Positions 10,489-21,233 of a DNA stretch of 64,000 nt are shown here, in pieces. Within the stretch, counting starts at the first letter, position 1. Every line of letters begins with the position of its first letter. The stretch is from positions 1 to 64,000 of the forward strand of contig CALMJB010000032.1 in the NCBI GenBank assembly GCA_937864205.1, written 5' to 3'. A program made the position numbers and the translations under genes. Under the pieces are notes generated by a model. That model saw only the letters and a list, made by a program, of their open reading frames with translations. It made no database searches and had not been told where the DNA came from. The DNA comes from an uncultured Actinomycetes bacterium (lineage in GTDB: Bacteria; Actinomycetota; Actinomycetes; Nanopelagicales; Nanopelagicaceae).

Positions 10489-12818
10489 GCTTTACTCACT
10501 GAAACTTTTATGCCACTTGGTTTTGAAAATTTTGAAACCAGTTGAGCGCCAGTTGAATTTCTTGGTACCCACACAATATTTTCTTCAGTTTCAACAATCT
10601 TCAGTGGCGCAGAGATTGAAACTGAATCGGCTGAAATTTTTACTAATTCTCCCTCAACTAGATTTAATTTCTCAGCTTTAGTTCTATTTAATCCAATAAT
10701 CGTTTTGCGCGCCGTACCGGCAAGATTATCTTCACCTTCTTGCAGTGAACCTCTATCAAGTAATAGTCGCCATGAATTCAAAATTGCTTCAGTTGGACCT
10801 AAATTTAAATTTTCTGTATTGGTGCCGCTAACGTGCCAATTTGAAGTCGATTTTTCCCACTTATCAAATTGCGCTATTTCGTTGGCGGCAGCTTTCACAG
10901 TTGGTAAATTGATTGGGCGTTTCATTTCATCAGCCAACATCGAAAGAATTCGCACATCAGATCGATTTAACGATTCAACTGCGCTTTCAAAACTTCTTGG
11001 TTTACCTTGCCAATCTAAGAATGTGCCATTTTTCTCAACCACGCTGGCAACCGGCAAGATCACATGCGCTACTTCGGTGGATGTACCAAATCGAATATCC
11101 ATTGCAATTATTTTTTTATTACTTAATTGAGATTTTGCTGAACTTGAAATGTCGTTTGCATCAACGCCGCCCAGTAAAATCACATCTGAATCTTTCAAAA
11201 TTTCATCGGTAGATTTACCAGTTTTTGTTGGAAGTTGATTTATTCCCCAAACAGTTTGTACATCTACCCGTGCTTTTGCATCTTGTACTGGGCGTAATCC
11301 CGGCAATAAATTGCCAATTGCACCAGCCGTTAACGCCGCTACTTCGCCGGCTCTGCGTGGTATCCAACCAAGTTTTGCACCTTTACTTGTGGCAAGTTGC
11401 TCGACGGAACTTAGTAATCCCTCGGTCTCTAGTGCTCGCTCGCCAATTAAAATCACAGATCGATTTGTTAAGCCATCAACTTTTTCAATTGCTTTCAATT
11501 CAAAGCCAGCACTTGCAGAAATGAAATTTGCCTTTAGTTTTTCAGTACCCCTGCTTTTAATTGGCGAAATAACAGTGACGGCAAGTTTGCGTTTTGTAAC
11601 AGCCTTTAAAATCCTTAAGAAAACAATCGGAGATTCATCTTCTGGTTCAAAAGAAATCAAAACCACGTGGTCAGCATCATCAATATCTTTATAGGTGGCG
11701 TTAGGTCTGGCATTTGCTAAAAATTCTCGTTCCTCATTTGAATTTAATCTGGCTCTAAAATCAATGTCATTGGTTTGCAATGCAATTCGAGCGAATTTGC
11801 TGTAGCCATATGCATCTTCAAGTGTGGCTCTACCACCCATAAGCACTGCAGCAGATTTTGCATTCAACAATAATTTTGCAGCTTCAGATAGAGCTTCAGG
11901 CCATGACGCCTCTCGCAGAACTCCGGATTCATCTCTTATATATGGAGTTGTGATTCGATTTCGCGCTGATTCATATTTAAAAGCCCAACGACCTTTGTCG
12001 CAGTTCCACTCTTCGTTAACAGTTGGATCATCTCCGGCTAACCTGCGTAAAGTTTTGCCACGTCTGACATCGGTGCGCATTGCACAACCAGATGCGCAGT
12101 GCTCACATGCAGATGGATTTGAAACTAAATCAAATGGTCTGGCCCGAAATCTATATGTAGCACCAGTCAATGCACCGACCGGACAAATTTGCACAGTGTT
12201 GCCAGAATAATAAGAATCAAATGGTTCTTTCTCATAAATACCAACTTGTTGAAGTGCACCACGTTCATTCAAAGTAATAAAAGGATCACCGGCAATTTGT
12301 TCAGAGAATCTGGTGCATCTAGCGCAAAGCACACAACGCTCTCGGTCTAATAGAACTTGAGATGAAATTGCTACCGGTTTTTCAAAAGTCCGTTTAACGC
12401 CTTCATATCGAGATTGGCCATTGCCGTTACTCATTGCTTGATTTTGTAATGGGCATTCCCCGCCCTTGTCACAAACTGGACAATCCAATGGATGGTTTAT
12501 TAGCAACAATTCCATTATTCCTTTTTGCGCTTTATCTGCAACGGTTGAAGTTAATTGCGTCTTAACCTCCATGCCATTTTCAACTGGAATAGTGCAAGAT
12601 GCTTGTGGTTTAGGAAAAGCCCGACCATTGATCGAGATATCAACTAAACACTGGCGACATGCTCCGGCAGGTGCCAACAAAGGATGATCACAAAAACGTG
12701 GAATTTGAATTCCTAATTTTTCAGCCGCACGAATAACTAATGTTCCTTTTGGAACCGTGACTTCAAAACCATCAATCTTTAACGTCACATCTGTTGTAGT
12801 TGTTAGTTGATCGCTCAT
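10485..12818 (-). CDS. nuoG: NADH-quinone oxidoreductase subunit G
   Basis: A 777-residue peripheral-arm subunit. In order it shows an N-terminal 2Fe-2S ferredoxin domain ([17 protein letters not shown]), the histidine/cysteine cluster region ([18 protein letters not shown]), a 4Fe-4S motif ([10 protein letters not shown]), and a molybdopterin-oxidoreductase-like domain that starts with a further four-cysteine set (CEHCASGC and a later NCDKGRW). The molybdopterin-like C-terminal part is structural in complex I. The start overlaps the nuoF stop by one base. Confidence 0.96.
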   Translation of the reverse strand: MSDQLTTTTDVTLKIDGFEVTVPKGTLVIRAAEKLGIQIPRFCDHPLLAPAGACRQCLVDISINGRAFPKPQASCTIPVENGMEVKTQLTSTVADKAQKGIMELLLINHPLDCPVCDKGGECPLQNQAMSNGNGQSRYEGVKRTFEKPVAISSQVLLDRERCVLCARCTRFSEQIAGDPFITLNERGALQQVGIYEKEPFDSYYSGNTVQICPVGALTGATYRFRARPFDLVSNPSACEHCASGCAMRTDVRRGKTLRRLAGDDPTVNEEWNCDKGRWAFKYESARNRITTPYIRDESGVLREASWPEALSEAAKLLLNAKSAAVLMGGRATLEDAYGYSKFARIALQTNDIDFRARLNSNEEREFLANARPNATYKDIDDADHVVLISFEPEDESPIVFLRILKAVTKRKLAVTVISPIKSRGTEKLKANFISASAGFELKAIEKVDGLTNRSVILIGERALETEGLLSSVEQLATSKGAKLGWIPRRAGEVAALTAGAIGNLLPGLRPVQDAKARVDVQTVWGINQLPTKTGKSTDEILKDSDVILLGGVDANDISSSAKSQLSNKKIIAMDIRFGTSTEVAHVILPVASVVEKNGTFLDWQGKPRSFESAVESLNRSDVRILSMLADEMKRPINLPTVKAAANEIAQFDKWEKSTSNWHVSGTNTENLNLGPTEAILNSWRLLLDRGSLQEGEDNLAGTARKTIIGLNRTKAEKLNLVEGELVKISADSVSISAPLKIVETEENIVWVPRNSTGAQLVSKFSKPSGIKVSVSKA

Positions 12819-14119
12819 CAGGTCAAACTTCCTTGAAACAAAGTTGCTGCTACTGGATCAAATGGACAACCACCGTTTTGTAAATGTTGTAAATATTCAG
12901 CCCGGAAATATTTCAATGAAGAAATTATTGGCGCAGCCGCACCATCGGCGAGCGCACAAAAGGAACGACCGGCAATGTTGTCGCATAGATCTAGCAATTT
13001 ATCTAAATCAGCTTCGCTGCCTCGACCTGCTTCCAAATCTGCCAGTGCTTGTACTAGCCACCATGTTCCTTCACGGCATGGTGTGCACTTGCCACATGAT
13101 TCATGTTTATAAAACTCAGTCCATCGAAGAACAGCACGAACAATGCAGGTGGTCTCATCAAATATCTGTAACGCTTTTGTGCCAAGCATCGAACCGGCAG
13201 CAGCAACTCCTTCATAATCTAATGGAATATCTAAATGTTGATCGGTGAAGATTGGAGTTGATGAACCACCCGGTGTCCAGAATTTCAATTTATGTCCTGC
13301 TCTGATTCCACCGGCAATCTCTAATAATTCCCGCAAAGTAATACCAAGTGGGGCCTCAATTTGGCCCGGATTCTTAACATGACCGGAAAGTGAATACAAA
13401 GTAAAGCCCTTACTTTTTTCTGTACCCATTGATGTAAACCATGCCACCCCGTTATCGATAATTGCTGGGACAGAGGCAATTGATTCGACATTGTTAACCA
13501 CAGTTGGTTTTGCATATAAACCTGCGATTGCTGGAAATGGTGGGCGTAATCTTGGTTGACCACGAAATCCTTCTAACGAATCAAGCAATGCAGTTTCTTC
13601 ACCGCAAATATATGCGCCGGCACCGGCATGCAAAGTTAATTCCAAATCAAAACCGCTTCCTAAAATATTTTTTCCTAACAGCTTCGTTTTATATGCATCT
13701 TCGATTGCTTGTTGAACTCTGCGTACAACATGGACGATTTCTCCGCGAATATAAATAAATGCATGATTTGCCCGAATTGCGTATGAAGCAATGATTATTC
13801 CTTCGATTAGCACATGCGGATTTGCCATCAAAAGTGGTGTGTCTTTGCATGTGCCAGGTTCTGACTCGTCTGCGTTAACAACTAAATAATGTTCTTTGTT
13901 ATCTCCTTGTGGAATAAATCCCCATTTGTTTCCAGTTGGAAATCCTGCTCCACCTCGACCACGCAAACCTGAATCTTTAACTAATTGAATTACTTCATCC
14001 GGCTTCATTTTCAAAGCTTTTTCTAACGCTTTATACCCACCATCTCTTTGGTAGCCAGAGATAGTAAATGAATCAGATTTTTCCCAATTTGAAGTAAGTA
14101 CTGAAACTAATTTGCTCAT
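12818..14119 (-). CDS. nuoF: NADH-quinone oxidoreductase subunit F (NADH/FMN site)
   Basis: A 433-residue subunit carrying the NADH and FMN sites. GLRGRGGAGFPTGNKW (near residue 50) and GAGAYICGEETALLDSLEG bind NADH and FMN, and CGKCTPCREG with a later cysteine binds the 4Fe-4S cluster N3. It is the electron entry point of complex I. It is joined to nuoE by a TAATG overlap and to nuoG by TGATG. Confidence 0.97.
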   Translation of the reverse strand: MSKLVSVLTSNWEKSDSFTISGYQRDGGYKALEKALKMKPDEVIQLVKDSGLRGRGGAGFPTGNKWGFIPQGDNKEHYLVVNADESEPGTCKDTPLLMANPHVLIEGIIIASYAIRANHAFIYIRGEIVHVVRRVQQAIEDAYKTKLLGKNILGSGFDLELTLHAGAGAYICGEETALLDSLEGFRGQPRLRPPFPAIAGLYAKPTVVNNVESIASVPAIIDNGVAWFTSMGTEKSKGFTLYSLSGHVKNPGQIEAPLGITLRELLEIAGGIRAGHKLKFWTPGGSSTPIFTDQHLDIPLDYEGVAAAGSMLGTKALQIFDETTCIVRAVLRWTEFYKHESCGKCTPCREGTWWLVQALADLEAGRGSEADLDKLLDLCDNIAGRSFCALADGAAAPIISSLKYFRAEYLQHLQNGGCPFDPVAATLFQGSLT

Positions 14120-14760
14120 TAGTTGTTTCCTGAATTCTTCATCTTTGATAACCCAAGTAATGATGCTTTCCCTGCGCTGATACCTTCATTTGCTAAACCA
14201 TCTGAGAAACCGGCCAGCACTTCAGAGTTTTCTTTCCAAGTTCTTAATTTCTTTGGACCACGAGTAGGAGCGGGTGGATTTCCGGTTCTCGCTTTTTCTA
14301 CAAATTCCTTCGCGCTTTCGACCGTTTGATTATCGTAAAACTCCCAATTGACCATCATCACCGGGGCGTAATCACAAGCCGCATTGCATTCAATATGTTC
14401 TAAGGAAACTTTTCCATCAGCACTTACGCCATCATGTTCTGAGCCAATTTGGTCTTTGAGCGCAGAATAAATTGCATCGCCACCCATCACCGCGCATAAA
14501 GTATTTGTGCAAATACCGATGTGATATTCGCCGACCGGTTTACGTTTGTACTGGGTATAAAAACTGGCCACTGCATTAACTTCAGCGGTGGCTAAATCTA
14601 ATTTTTTTCCAATAAATTCAATGCCTTCATCTGTGACGTATCCAAAAATAGATTGCACATAATGTAAAAGTGGCATAACTGCAGATCGCGAACGCGGATA
14701 CCTCGCGATAATTTGATCCATTTTTGTAATTTGTTCCGATGTGAAGTTTGCCGAACTCAT
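14119..14760 (-). CDS. nuoE: NADH-quinone oxidoreductase subunit E
   Basis: A 213-residue thioredoxin-like subunit with the four cysteines of cluster N1a, two in CTNTLC and two in [10 protein letters not shown]. Residues beyond about 160 form a low-complexity tail. It works with NuoF and NuoG in the NADH dehydrogenase module. It overlaps nuoD by ATGA. Confidence 0.95.
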   Translation of the reverse strand: MSSANFTSEQITKMDQIIARYPRSRSAVMPLLHYVQSIFGYVTDEGIEFIGKKLDLATAEVNAVASFYTQYKRKPVGEYHIGICTNTLCAVMGGDAIYSALKDQIGSEHDGVSADGKVSLEHIECNAACDYAPVMMVNWEFYDNQTVESAKEFVEKARTGNPPAPTRGPKKLRTWKENSEVLAGFSDGLANEGISAGKASLLGLSKMKNSGNN

Positions 14761-16103
14761 CGATCAACTCCACCCATTACCGGATCAATTGAGGCAACTG
14801 CCGCTATTACATCCGCAATTTGTCCGCCCTCACACATTGCCGCTGTAGATTGCAAATTATTAAAAGATGGATCACGGAAGTGAACTCGATATGGTCTGGT
14901 ACCGCCATCTGAAACTATGTGTGCGCCTAATTCACCGCGTGGTGATTCAATCGTTGTGTAAACCTGACCAGCTGGAACTCTGAATCCTTCAGTTACCAAT
15001 TTAAAGTGATGGATCAACGCTTCCATCGATTGCCCCATGATTTCCCGAATATGGGCCAACGAATTTCCCATTCCATCTGCACCAATTGAAAGTTGTGCTG
15101 GCCATGCAATTTTCTTATCCGCAACCATTACTGGTGCTCCGGATAATTTTTCTAGTCGGTCAACACATTGTTCGATGATTCGCAAAGATTGTTCAAGTTC
15201 TTGCATACGAATTAAAAATCTTCCATACACATCACAAGTGTCAGTCGTTGGTACATCAAACTGATAAGTCTCATAACCACAATAAGGTTGAGCTTTTCTT
15301 AAATCCCAAGGTAAGCCGGCGGCACGCAAAACCGGACCAGTTATTCCAAGCGTTGTGCAACCAGCTAGATCTAAATAACCAATTCCAACTGTGCGCTTCA
15401 TCCAAATTGAGTTACCTATTAACAATTTCTCGTTGTCTTTGAAGTTTTTGCGAAGTTGCGAAACGGTTTCCCGAATCTTTTCTAATCCGCCTTCCGGTAA
15501 ATCTTGCGCAACGCCACCAGGGCGCACATAAGCCATGTTCATTCGCAATCCCGAGATCATTTCAAAGACATCTAAAACTTTCTCACGCTCGCGGAATGCA
15601 AAAATCATTGGTGAAAGTGCGCCAAGTTCTAATGCGCCAGTTCCTAACGCAACCATGTGTGATGAGATGCGATTGAACTCCATCATTAAAACCCGCAAGA
15701 TTGTGGCTTTTTCAGGCACATCTGCCGTAATTCCTAATAATTTTTCTACGCCGAGACAGAAAACCGTTTCATTAAATAATGGCGATAAATAATCCATGCG
15801 GGTTACGAATGTAACTCCCTGAGTCCATGTACGAAATTCGGTGTTCTTCTCTATGCCAGTGTGTAAATATCCAATTCCACATCTAGTTTCGGTAACTGTT
15901 TCACCTTCTAATTCCAATACCAAGCGCAGCACTCCATGAGTTGAAGGATGTTGCGGTCCCATGTTCACCACAACCCGTTCCTCTTTGGTCGAACCAATTT
16001 CAGTAGATAAGGAATCCCAATCTCCGCCAGTTACTGAATAAACCCGACCTTCTGTGGTCTCTCTAAACGATGCATAAGGATCAAACTCAGTGAAGGTACT
16101 CAT
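14757..16103 (-). CDS. nuoD: NADH-quinone oxidoreductase subunit D
   Basis: A 448-residue subunit of the NiFe-hydrogenase large-subunit fold. The N-terminal [20 protein letters not shown] loop and the C-terminal [20 protein letters not shown] are intact. With NuoB it forms the quinone-binding pocket. It overlaps nuoC and nuoE by four bases each. Confidence 0.97.
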   Translation of the reverse strand: MSTFTEFDPYASFRETTEGRVYSVTGGDWDSLSTEIGSTKEERVVVNMGPQHPSTHGVLRLVLELEGETVTETRCGIGYLHTGIEKNTEFRTWTQGVTFVTRMDYLSPLFNETVFCLGVEKLLGITADVPEKATILRVLMMEFNRISSHMVALGTGALELGALSPMIFAFREREKVLDVFEMISGLRMNMAYVRPGGVAQDLPEGGLEKIRETVSQLRKNFKDNEKLLIGNSIWMKRTVGIGYLDLAGCTTLGITGPVLRAAGLPWDLRKAQPYCGYETYQFDVPTTDTCDVYGRFLIRMQELEQSLRIIEQCVDRLEKLSGAPVMVADKKIAWPAQLSIGADGMGNSLAHIREIMGQSMEALIHHFKLVTEGFRVPAGQVYTTIESPRGELGAHIVSDGGTRPYRVHFRDPSFNNLQSTAAMCEGGQIADVIAAVASIDPVMGGVDR

Positions 16104-16759
16104 TGATATGCCCTGCGCTGTGAAGGAGCTGGAATTGTTGCTCCTTTATATTCAATATCAATTCCGCCAAGTGGATAATCTTTTCGTTGCGGATGACCTG
16201 GCCAATCATCTGGCATAAGTATTCTGGTTAAGCCCGGATGACCATCAAAAATTATTCCAAACATGTCAAAACATTCCCGCTCATGCCAATTTGTGCCCGC
16301 CCAAATTTCAACTAATGACGGAATGTGTGGATTTTTATCGGGCACGCAAACTTCTAATCTAATTCTTTGATTCTTTGTGATTGACAGCAATGCATAAACT
16401 GCATGTAGTTCCCGATTTGTTTCAGATGGATAATGAACTCCGCTGACACTAGTGCACATCTCAAATCGCAATTTATCGCGTAAAATTTTTGCAGTATCAA
16501 CTAGTCGATACGGTTTCACAAACAAAGTTAATTCACCGCGATCAACCACAACTTTTTCGATGGCATCGCTAAAATCTGGATAAGCTTGTTCAAGTTCATT
16601 TGAAATATCATCGAAATAACCACCATATGGCTTTTCAGTCGAACCAACCGACACTTGAGTTCTGACTAGGCCGCCATACCCAGAGGTATCTCCACTGCCA
16701 CTTACACCGAACATGCCACTTTCTTTCTTTATTTCATTTTTTCCAGATTGTTCGGTCAT
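16100..16759 (-). CDS. nuoC: NADH-quinone oxidoreductase subunit C
   Basis: A 219-residue hydrophilic subunit. The signature is in the C-terminal half: [18 protein letters not shown] followed by [20 protein letters not shown]. An acidic and glycine-rich N-terminal segment of about 45 residues precedes the conserved domain, as in other actinobacteria. NuoC and NuoD are separate proteins here, not fused. Confidence 0.96.
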   Translation of the reverse strand: MTEQSGKNEIKKESGMFGVSGSGDTSGYGGLVRTQVSVGSTEKPYGGYFDDISNELEQAYPDFSDAIEKVVVDRGELTLFVKPYRLVDTAKILRDKLRFEMCTSVSGVHYPSETNRELHAVYALLSITKNQRIRLEVCVPDKNPHIPSLVEIWAGTNWHERECFDMFGIIFDGHPGLTRILMPDDWPGHPQRKDYPLGGIDIEYKGATIPAPSQRRAYQ

Positions 16760-17322
16760 GCCAACAAACCTTTCAATTGATGTGTTGGTTTAGCTGCTAA
16801 CGCAGCTTTCTCTACTTCTTTGACAACTTTTTCCCGATTCGCCCCAAGTTTCTCGTCACTGATTTGTTCATGTAATTTCAAAATTGCATCCATCAACATC
16901 TCTGGCCGTGGCGGACAACCCGGCAAATAAATATCAACTGGCACTATGTGATCAACGCCCTGCACAATTGCATAGTTATTGAACATTCCGCCAGATGATG
17001 CGCACGCTCCCATCGATAACACCCATTTTGGCGCTGCCATCTGATCATAAATTTGTCGTAACACCGGAGCCATCTTGTTGCTTACGCGACCGGCAACAAT
17101 CATCAAATCTGCCTGTCTTGGTGATGCGCGGAAAACTTCCATGCCAAATCTGGCTAAGTCATATCTGCCAGCACCCGCTGCCATCATTTCAATTGCACAA
17201 CAAGCTAAACCAAATGTTGCTGGCCACAGCGAGTTCTTCCGCATATAACCAGCTAATTTCTCAACTGTGGTGAGTAAAAATCCACTCGGAAGTTTTTCTT
17301 CTAATCCCACTTTTAATCCCAT
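16756..17322 (-). CDS. nuoB: NADH-quinone oxidoreductase subunit B
   Basis: A 188-residue subunit that binds terminal cluster N2. Adjacent cysteines in [11 protein letters not shown], plus [10 protein letters not shown] and LPGCPPRPE, supply the ligands. An in-frame ATG at 17343 also exists. I prefer the ATG at 17322 because it gives the usual actinobacterial start [14 protein letters not shown] and only a 10-bp overlap with nuoA. Confidence 0.95.
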   Translation of the reverse strand: MGLKVGLEEKLPSGFLLTTVEKLAGYMRKNSLWPATFGLACCAIEMMAAGAGRYDLARFGMEVFRASPRQADLMIVAGRVSNKMAPVLRQIYDQMAAPKWVLSMGACASSGGMFNNYAIVQGVDHIVPVDIYLPGCPPRPEMLMDAILKLHEQISDEKLGANREKVVKEVEKAALAAKPTHQLKGLLA

Positions 17323-17672
17323 TCCAATCCACCACGACGCCATACATATGTATAAGCGACAAAAACTGTGGCGATAAACAAAATCATCTCTACCAAACCA
17401 AATAATCCAAGTTGATCAAAAGTAACTGCCCATGGATACAAGAAAACTATTTCGATATCAAAAACAATGAACAACATAGCGGTTAAGAAATACTTGACTG
17501 GAAAGCGACCGCCACCAGCTGCGCTCGGAGAAGGTTCTATTCCGCATTCGTAAGCATCAGCCTTTGCACGGTTGTACCTTTTTGGGCCAGTTATGAATGC
17601 GATTGCTACTGAGAAAACTGCGAATCCGAATCCGATTGCTCCGATCGCCAGAATTGGAACATATGGATTCAT
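17313..17672 (-). CDS. nuoA: NADH-quinone oxidoreductase subunit A
   Basis: A 119-residue protein with three membrane helices and the conserved [11 protein letters not shown] loop, whose cysteine sits near the quinone site, followed by the acidic helix [15 protein letters not shown]. It is the first nuo gene, but only 11 bp separate it from the menG stop. No separate nuo promoter region is visible. Confidence 0.96.
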   Translation of the reverse strand: MNPYVPILAIGAIGFGFAVFSVAIAFITGPKRYNRAKADAYECGIEPSPSAAGGGRFPVKYFLTAMLFIVFDIEIVFLYPWAVTFDQLGLFGLVEMILFIATVFVAYTYVWRRGGLEWD

Positions 17673-17683
17673 AGAATCAAATC

Positions 17684-18409
17684 TTAGTTTGCCGAATTCG
17701 GCTCAAATACCGAGACAGAGCGGAAGGCAATGTGAACTGCGACAATTCCAAAGGTTAAATCCTGCCAAGTTACATCGCGCCATCCAGATTTCATCATCAA
17801 CTTCGCTAATTCGCTTTGATTTGGCCAGGCTTTAATGCTTTCCGCCAAGTAAACATATGCCGAAGAATCCTTTGAAATTACTCTGCTGATTAATGGCAGT
17901 GCCCCTACTAAATATCGAAAATAAATATTGCGAAACCATTTTTGATTTGGATGGGAAAATTCAACTAAAACAATCCTGCCATTTGGTTTAGTAACTCTCG
18001 ATAATTCTTGTAAAGCTTTAGTGGCATTATTTGTATTTCGTAATCCAAATGAAATTGTTACCAAATCAAAAGTTTCATTTTCAAATGGCAGATCCAATGC
18101 ATCTGCTTTCACAAACTTCAGTTTTGGATACTTTATTTTTCCAACATCTAACATACCTTGTGAGAAATCGGCTGAAACTACATCAGCGCCAAGTTTACGC
18201 AGTGGTTCACTAGATGATCCCGTTCCAGCAGCTAAATCTAAAATCTTCATTCCAGGTTTAGGAGCAATAATTGAAGTGGTTACTTTGCGCCATCTTTTAG
18301 TTTGACCAAAACTTAGTAAGTCGTTAAGTAGGTCATATTTTTTTGCTACCCGATCAAACATTTGAGATATCTCATTTGGGTTTTTGTTCAGATCTGGGGT
18401 CATACGCAT
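17684..18409 (-). CDS. menG: Demethylmenaquinone methyltransferase
   Basis: A 241-residue class I SAM-dependent methyltransferase of the UbiE/MenG family. It has the opening motif MFDRVAKKYDLLNDLLSFGQ, SAM motif I LDLAAGTGS (58-66) and the later VTISFGLRNTNN. It methylates demethylmenaquinol in the last step of menaquinone synthesis. Ubiquinone genes are absent and the rest of the men set is adjacent, so MenG is the better name than UbiE. Two in-frame ATG codons (18409 and 18403) compete as start. It heads the 16.8-kb nuo array and lies divergent to menF. Confidence 0.95.
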   Translation of the reverse strand: MRMTPDLNKNPNEISQMFDRVAKKYDLLNDLLSFGQTKRWRKVTTSIIAPKPGMKILDLAAGTGSSSEPLRKLGADVVSADFSQGMLDVGKIKYPKLKFVKADALDLPFENETFDLVTISFGLRNTNNATKALQELSRVTKPNGRIVLVEFSHPNQKWFRNIYFRYLVGALPLISRVISKDSSAYVYLAESIKAWPNQSELAKLMMKSGWRDVTWQDLTFGIVAVHIAFRSVSVFEPNSAN

Positions 18410-18483
18410 ATTCTCTTAGCACTAGGCTTTTCTCACCAATTGAGTTGAATAATTACTATCGGAAAAAGAGAATTAAACGCACC

Positions 18484-19710
18484 GTGAAAATTAACACTGT
18501 AGAAATTCCAAGAATCGATAATTTATCTGCTGTAAGTATTGCAGGTTTGGAAATCAGTGTTACCTGGTTACGTGGTAAAAATGGTCTGATCGGATTTGGA
18601 AAAAAAACTAGCACTCAGGTACTTGGAGTAGAGAGATTTCGCACAGCTCAATCCTGGTGGCAAAAACAATTATCAAACCTTGAGATTAATAATTCGCTTT
18701 CCGATTCCGGAACTGGACCAATCGTATTTGCATCTTTTGGATTCCAACCAGAGAGTAAATCGACGCTAGTTTTGCCAGAAGTAGTTATTGGTCAAAATGA
18801 AAAACGGGCTTGGATCACATGGTTTGGTGATAATCCCGCACCATCAATTAAAAATTATTTACCAACCAACGAAAAGTTAAACCTAAATTGGTTGCCAGGT
18901 TCCTTGTCCGAATCTGATTGGCAAAATCAGATTGATAAAGCAATTGCCCAAATTGCACAAGGTGAGATCGAAAAAGTTGTGATTGCGCGAGATTTAATCG
19001 TGAATTCAAGTCGAGCAATAAATATTCAGAAATTGATTCAAAATCTGGAAACGGAATATCCAAATACCTGGGTTTTTTTAAATGAAGGACTGGTCGGTGC
19101 TACACCTGAACTTCTTATTAGGCTTGGTAATAGTTTGGTTACTTCCAGAGTTTTAGCAGGCACAATTCAAAAATCGGGTTCAGAGGAAAAAGATCTAGCC
19201 TTAGCAGCTTCGCTGGCAAAGTCTTCTAAAGATTTAGAAGAGCATGAATATGCGGTTAATTCGGTTGCCACCGCCTTAGAAAAATTTTGTCTTTCAATGA
19301 ATGTACCCGAATCACCATTTGTATTACATCTTTCAAATGTGATGCATCTAGCCACCGATGTAACCGGCGTTTTAAAAGATGAATTTAAAAATGCAAATAT
19401 TTTGGATTTAGTTTCACAACTACACCCCAGCGCAGCGGTTTGCGGGACACCAACTGAGAAAGCAATGCAGGCAATTTCTAATCTAGAAATGATGGACCGG
19501 GCTCGTTATGCCGGACCGGTCGGTTGGTTAAATTCAAAAGGAGAAGGTGAATTTGGAATCGCGCTTCGATGTGGTCAAATAAATGAAAATTTAGATCAAG
19601 TGAGATTGTTTGCTGGTTGTGGAATAGTGGCAGGATCAAATCCAGCGACAGAGTTGTTAGAAAGTCAGGCTAAATTCAAACCGATGCGAACGGCTTTAGA
19701 AACACTTTGA
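18484..19710 (+). CDS. menF: Isochorismate synthase
   Basis: A chorismate-utilising enzyme of 408 residues from the preferred start. Family motifs include GEIEKVVIARD, the ATPELLIRL segment, RVLAGTIQKSG, QLHPSAAVCGTP and a C-terminal RCGQINENLDQVRLFAGCGI. It converts chorismate to isochorismate, the first committed step of menaquinone synthesis. An open frame extends upstream to 18343, inside menG. I chose the GTG at 18484 because a purine-rich GGAAAAAGAG precedes it and the length matches actinobacterial homologues. EntC-like use for siderophores is not supported by any neighbour. It overlaps the convergent menD end by 46 bp. Confidence 0.92.
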   Translation: MKINTVEIPRIDNLSAVSIAGLEISVTWLRGKNGLIGFGKKTSTQVLGVERFRTAQSWWQKQLSNLEINNSLSDSGTGPIVFASFGFQPESKSTLVLPEVVIGQNEKRAWITWFGDNPAPSIKNYLPTNEKLNLNWLPGSLSESDWQNQIDKAIAQIAQGEIEKVVIARDLIVNSSRAINIQKLIQNLETEYPNTWVFLNEGLVGATPELLIRLGNSLVTSRVLAGTIQKSGSEEKDLALAASLAKSSKDLEEHEYAVNSVATALEKFCLSMNVPESPFVLHLSNVMHLATDVTGVLKDEFKNANILDLVSQLHPSAAVCGTPTEKAMQAISNLEMMDRARYAGPVGWLNSKGEGEFGIALRCGQINENLDQVRLFAGCGIVAGSNPATELLESQAKFKPMRTALETL

Positions 19711-21233
19711 GTTAATTGCTTTAGAAAATCAGCATTTACACTTCTACTGGGCATCTTTAACAAAACAACCTCAAGCCCACTAACTTCAGTATTTAAGATC
19801 TTATTTAAACCCGCTAAATCAGCTACAACCGAATGATTAATAGAAAATCCCGATAAAACCTTTGCAATATCAAGATTGTGAGGGGTAGCAAAAAGTTTTT
19901 CAAATTCGGAAGTTTTTGATACTGGCAATAATGAAAAAATACCCCCGCCATTATTATCAATCACAAAGATGCGGATGTTTGATTTAGCCGGATTAATTAA
20001 CGCAGATAAGTCATGTAAAAATGTTAAGTCGCCAACTATTGCAGTAGTTTTTTCAAACTCTTGTGAAATTCCAAAAATGGTTGCCAAGTTGCCATCGATG
20101 CCAGACAAACCGCGGTTTGCAAAAACTGAAATTTGCTGACTTTGGTTTACCACGGCCTCAACATCTCGAGTTGGACGAGAAGCTCCTAGAAACAATGCCG
20201 AATCTGCTGGTGTTTTTTTAATAATTTCACGAATTGCCAGTTGCTCACCCCAAATAGATTTTTCAAAAGATTTATCGATGAACTCAGTTGCACTTGCTTT
20301 GATTATTTCCCATCTTGATTGATCGTAGTTTTCATCTTTTATTATCTGGTTCGGCAGATGGTTTGCTTTAATATCGGCACTGCGATGATCATTCGCTTGA
20401 TTCTGATCAAAATAAGCTTGGAATTTGGCTGAATTCATAAACTTATTTATTGATCTAGATAATGTAGTTCTGCCAATTACAACTGCCCATTCAGGTTTTA
20501 AATACTCGGCTATTTTTTCATCTTGTAGAAACAATGTGGCATGGAAAATAGAATTTGGAAAACTAATTGGATCTTCTGCAATTACTGGCCAATTCAATTT
20601 GTCACAAAATTCAGTTACATCATCAACAGTAAATCCACCTCGATCATGCCCAATCACGACTACACCAGTTGTGACCTTTAATTTCCCCTGATGAGATTCT
20701 GTGACATCTGATGTTTCAACTTTTATGCCATCAAGCCACTTTTGATCTTCATCTTCAATTAATGGTTCATCAAATTGCACATTCAAATGCACTGGCCCTG
20801 ATTTAAGAATTTTTTGCAAATCAACCACATCTGAAATGTCATGAGACTCGATCACCGAAAACATCCCTGGTTGTATAGTGGTTTGATTTGCGCCAGTTCT
20901 GCGAAGTCGAGCTGGACGATCTGCCGTGATCAGCAGAAGTTTGGTTCCGCTGTGATAAGCCTCAAGCAGTGCTGGCAGATAATTCGCTGCTGCAGTACCA
21001 CTTGTGCAAACAGCCGCAACATATTTGCGGCTTGCTTTTGAGAGTCCCAACGCAAAATATGCTGCACCACGTTCATCTAATCTGGAATGTAGATCAACTA
21101 ATTGCAATTTTTCAGCGGTATTCAATGCGACTAACAGTGGAGCGTTTCGAGATCCGGGTGAGATCACAAAATCACTCACTCCTAGTTCAATCAATTGCCG
21201 AACCAGATTTTTGGCTAACTTAGTTGAGTTCAT
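19665..21233 (-). CDS. menD: SEPHCHC synthase (MenD), ThDP-dependent
   Basis: A 522-residue thiamine-diphosphate enzyme. It has the N-terminal DFVISPGSRNAPLLVAL, the TSGTAAANYLPALLEAYHSG segment of the Pyr domain, and a ThDP/Mg motif ending in VIDNNGGGIFSLLP. It adds the succinyl semialdehyde unit from 2-oxoglutarate to isochorismate. The length is somewhat below E. coli MenD (about 556) but similar to actinobacterial forms. The start overlaps the menC stop by 14 bp, so menB, menC and menD form one operon read on the minus strand. Confidence 0.95.
   Translation of the reverse strand: MNSTKLAKNLVRQLIELGVSDFVISPGSRNAPLLVALNTAEKLQLVDLHSRLDERGAAYFALGLSKASRKYVAAVCTSGTAAANYLPALLEAYHSGTKLLLITADRPARLRRTGANQTTIQPGMFSVIESHDISDVVDLQKILKSGPVHLNVQFDEPLIEDEDQKWLDGIKVETSDVTESHQGKLKVTTGVVVIGHDRGGFTVDDVTEFCDKLNWPVIAEDPISFPNSIFHATLFLQDEKIAEYLKPEWAVVIGRTTLSRSINKFMNSAKFQAYFDQNQANDHRSADIKANHLPNQIIKDENYDQSRWEIIKASATEFIDKSFEKSIWGEQLAIREIIKKTPADSALFLGASRPTRDVEAVVNQSQQISVFANRGLSGIDGNLATIFGISQEFEKTTAIVGDLTFLHDLSALINPAKSNIRIFVIDNNGGGIFSLLPVSKTSEFEKLFATPHNLDIAKVLSGFSINHSVVADLAGLNKILNTEVSGLEVVLLKMPSRSVNADFLKQLTQSVSKAVRIGLNLA

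Noticed and set aside
10705..12687. Long open frames antisense to nuoG
   Set aside because: They have no family motifs and lie opposite a well-conserved gene. Their composition reflects the AT-rich codon use of the real gene on the other strand.
13321..13758. Overlapping open frames inside nuoF on both strands
   Set aside because: No homology is recognisable, no ribosome site is seen, and they are wholly inside a conserved coding sequence.
18343..18483. N-terminal extension of menF into menG
   Set aside because: The added residues are not conserved in character, run into the divergent gene, and a better GTG start with a purine-rich upstream sequence exists at 18484.
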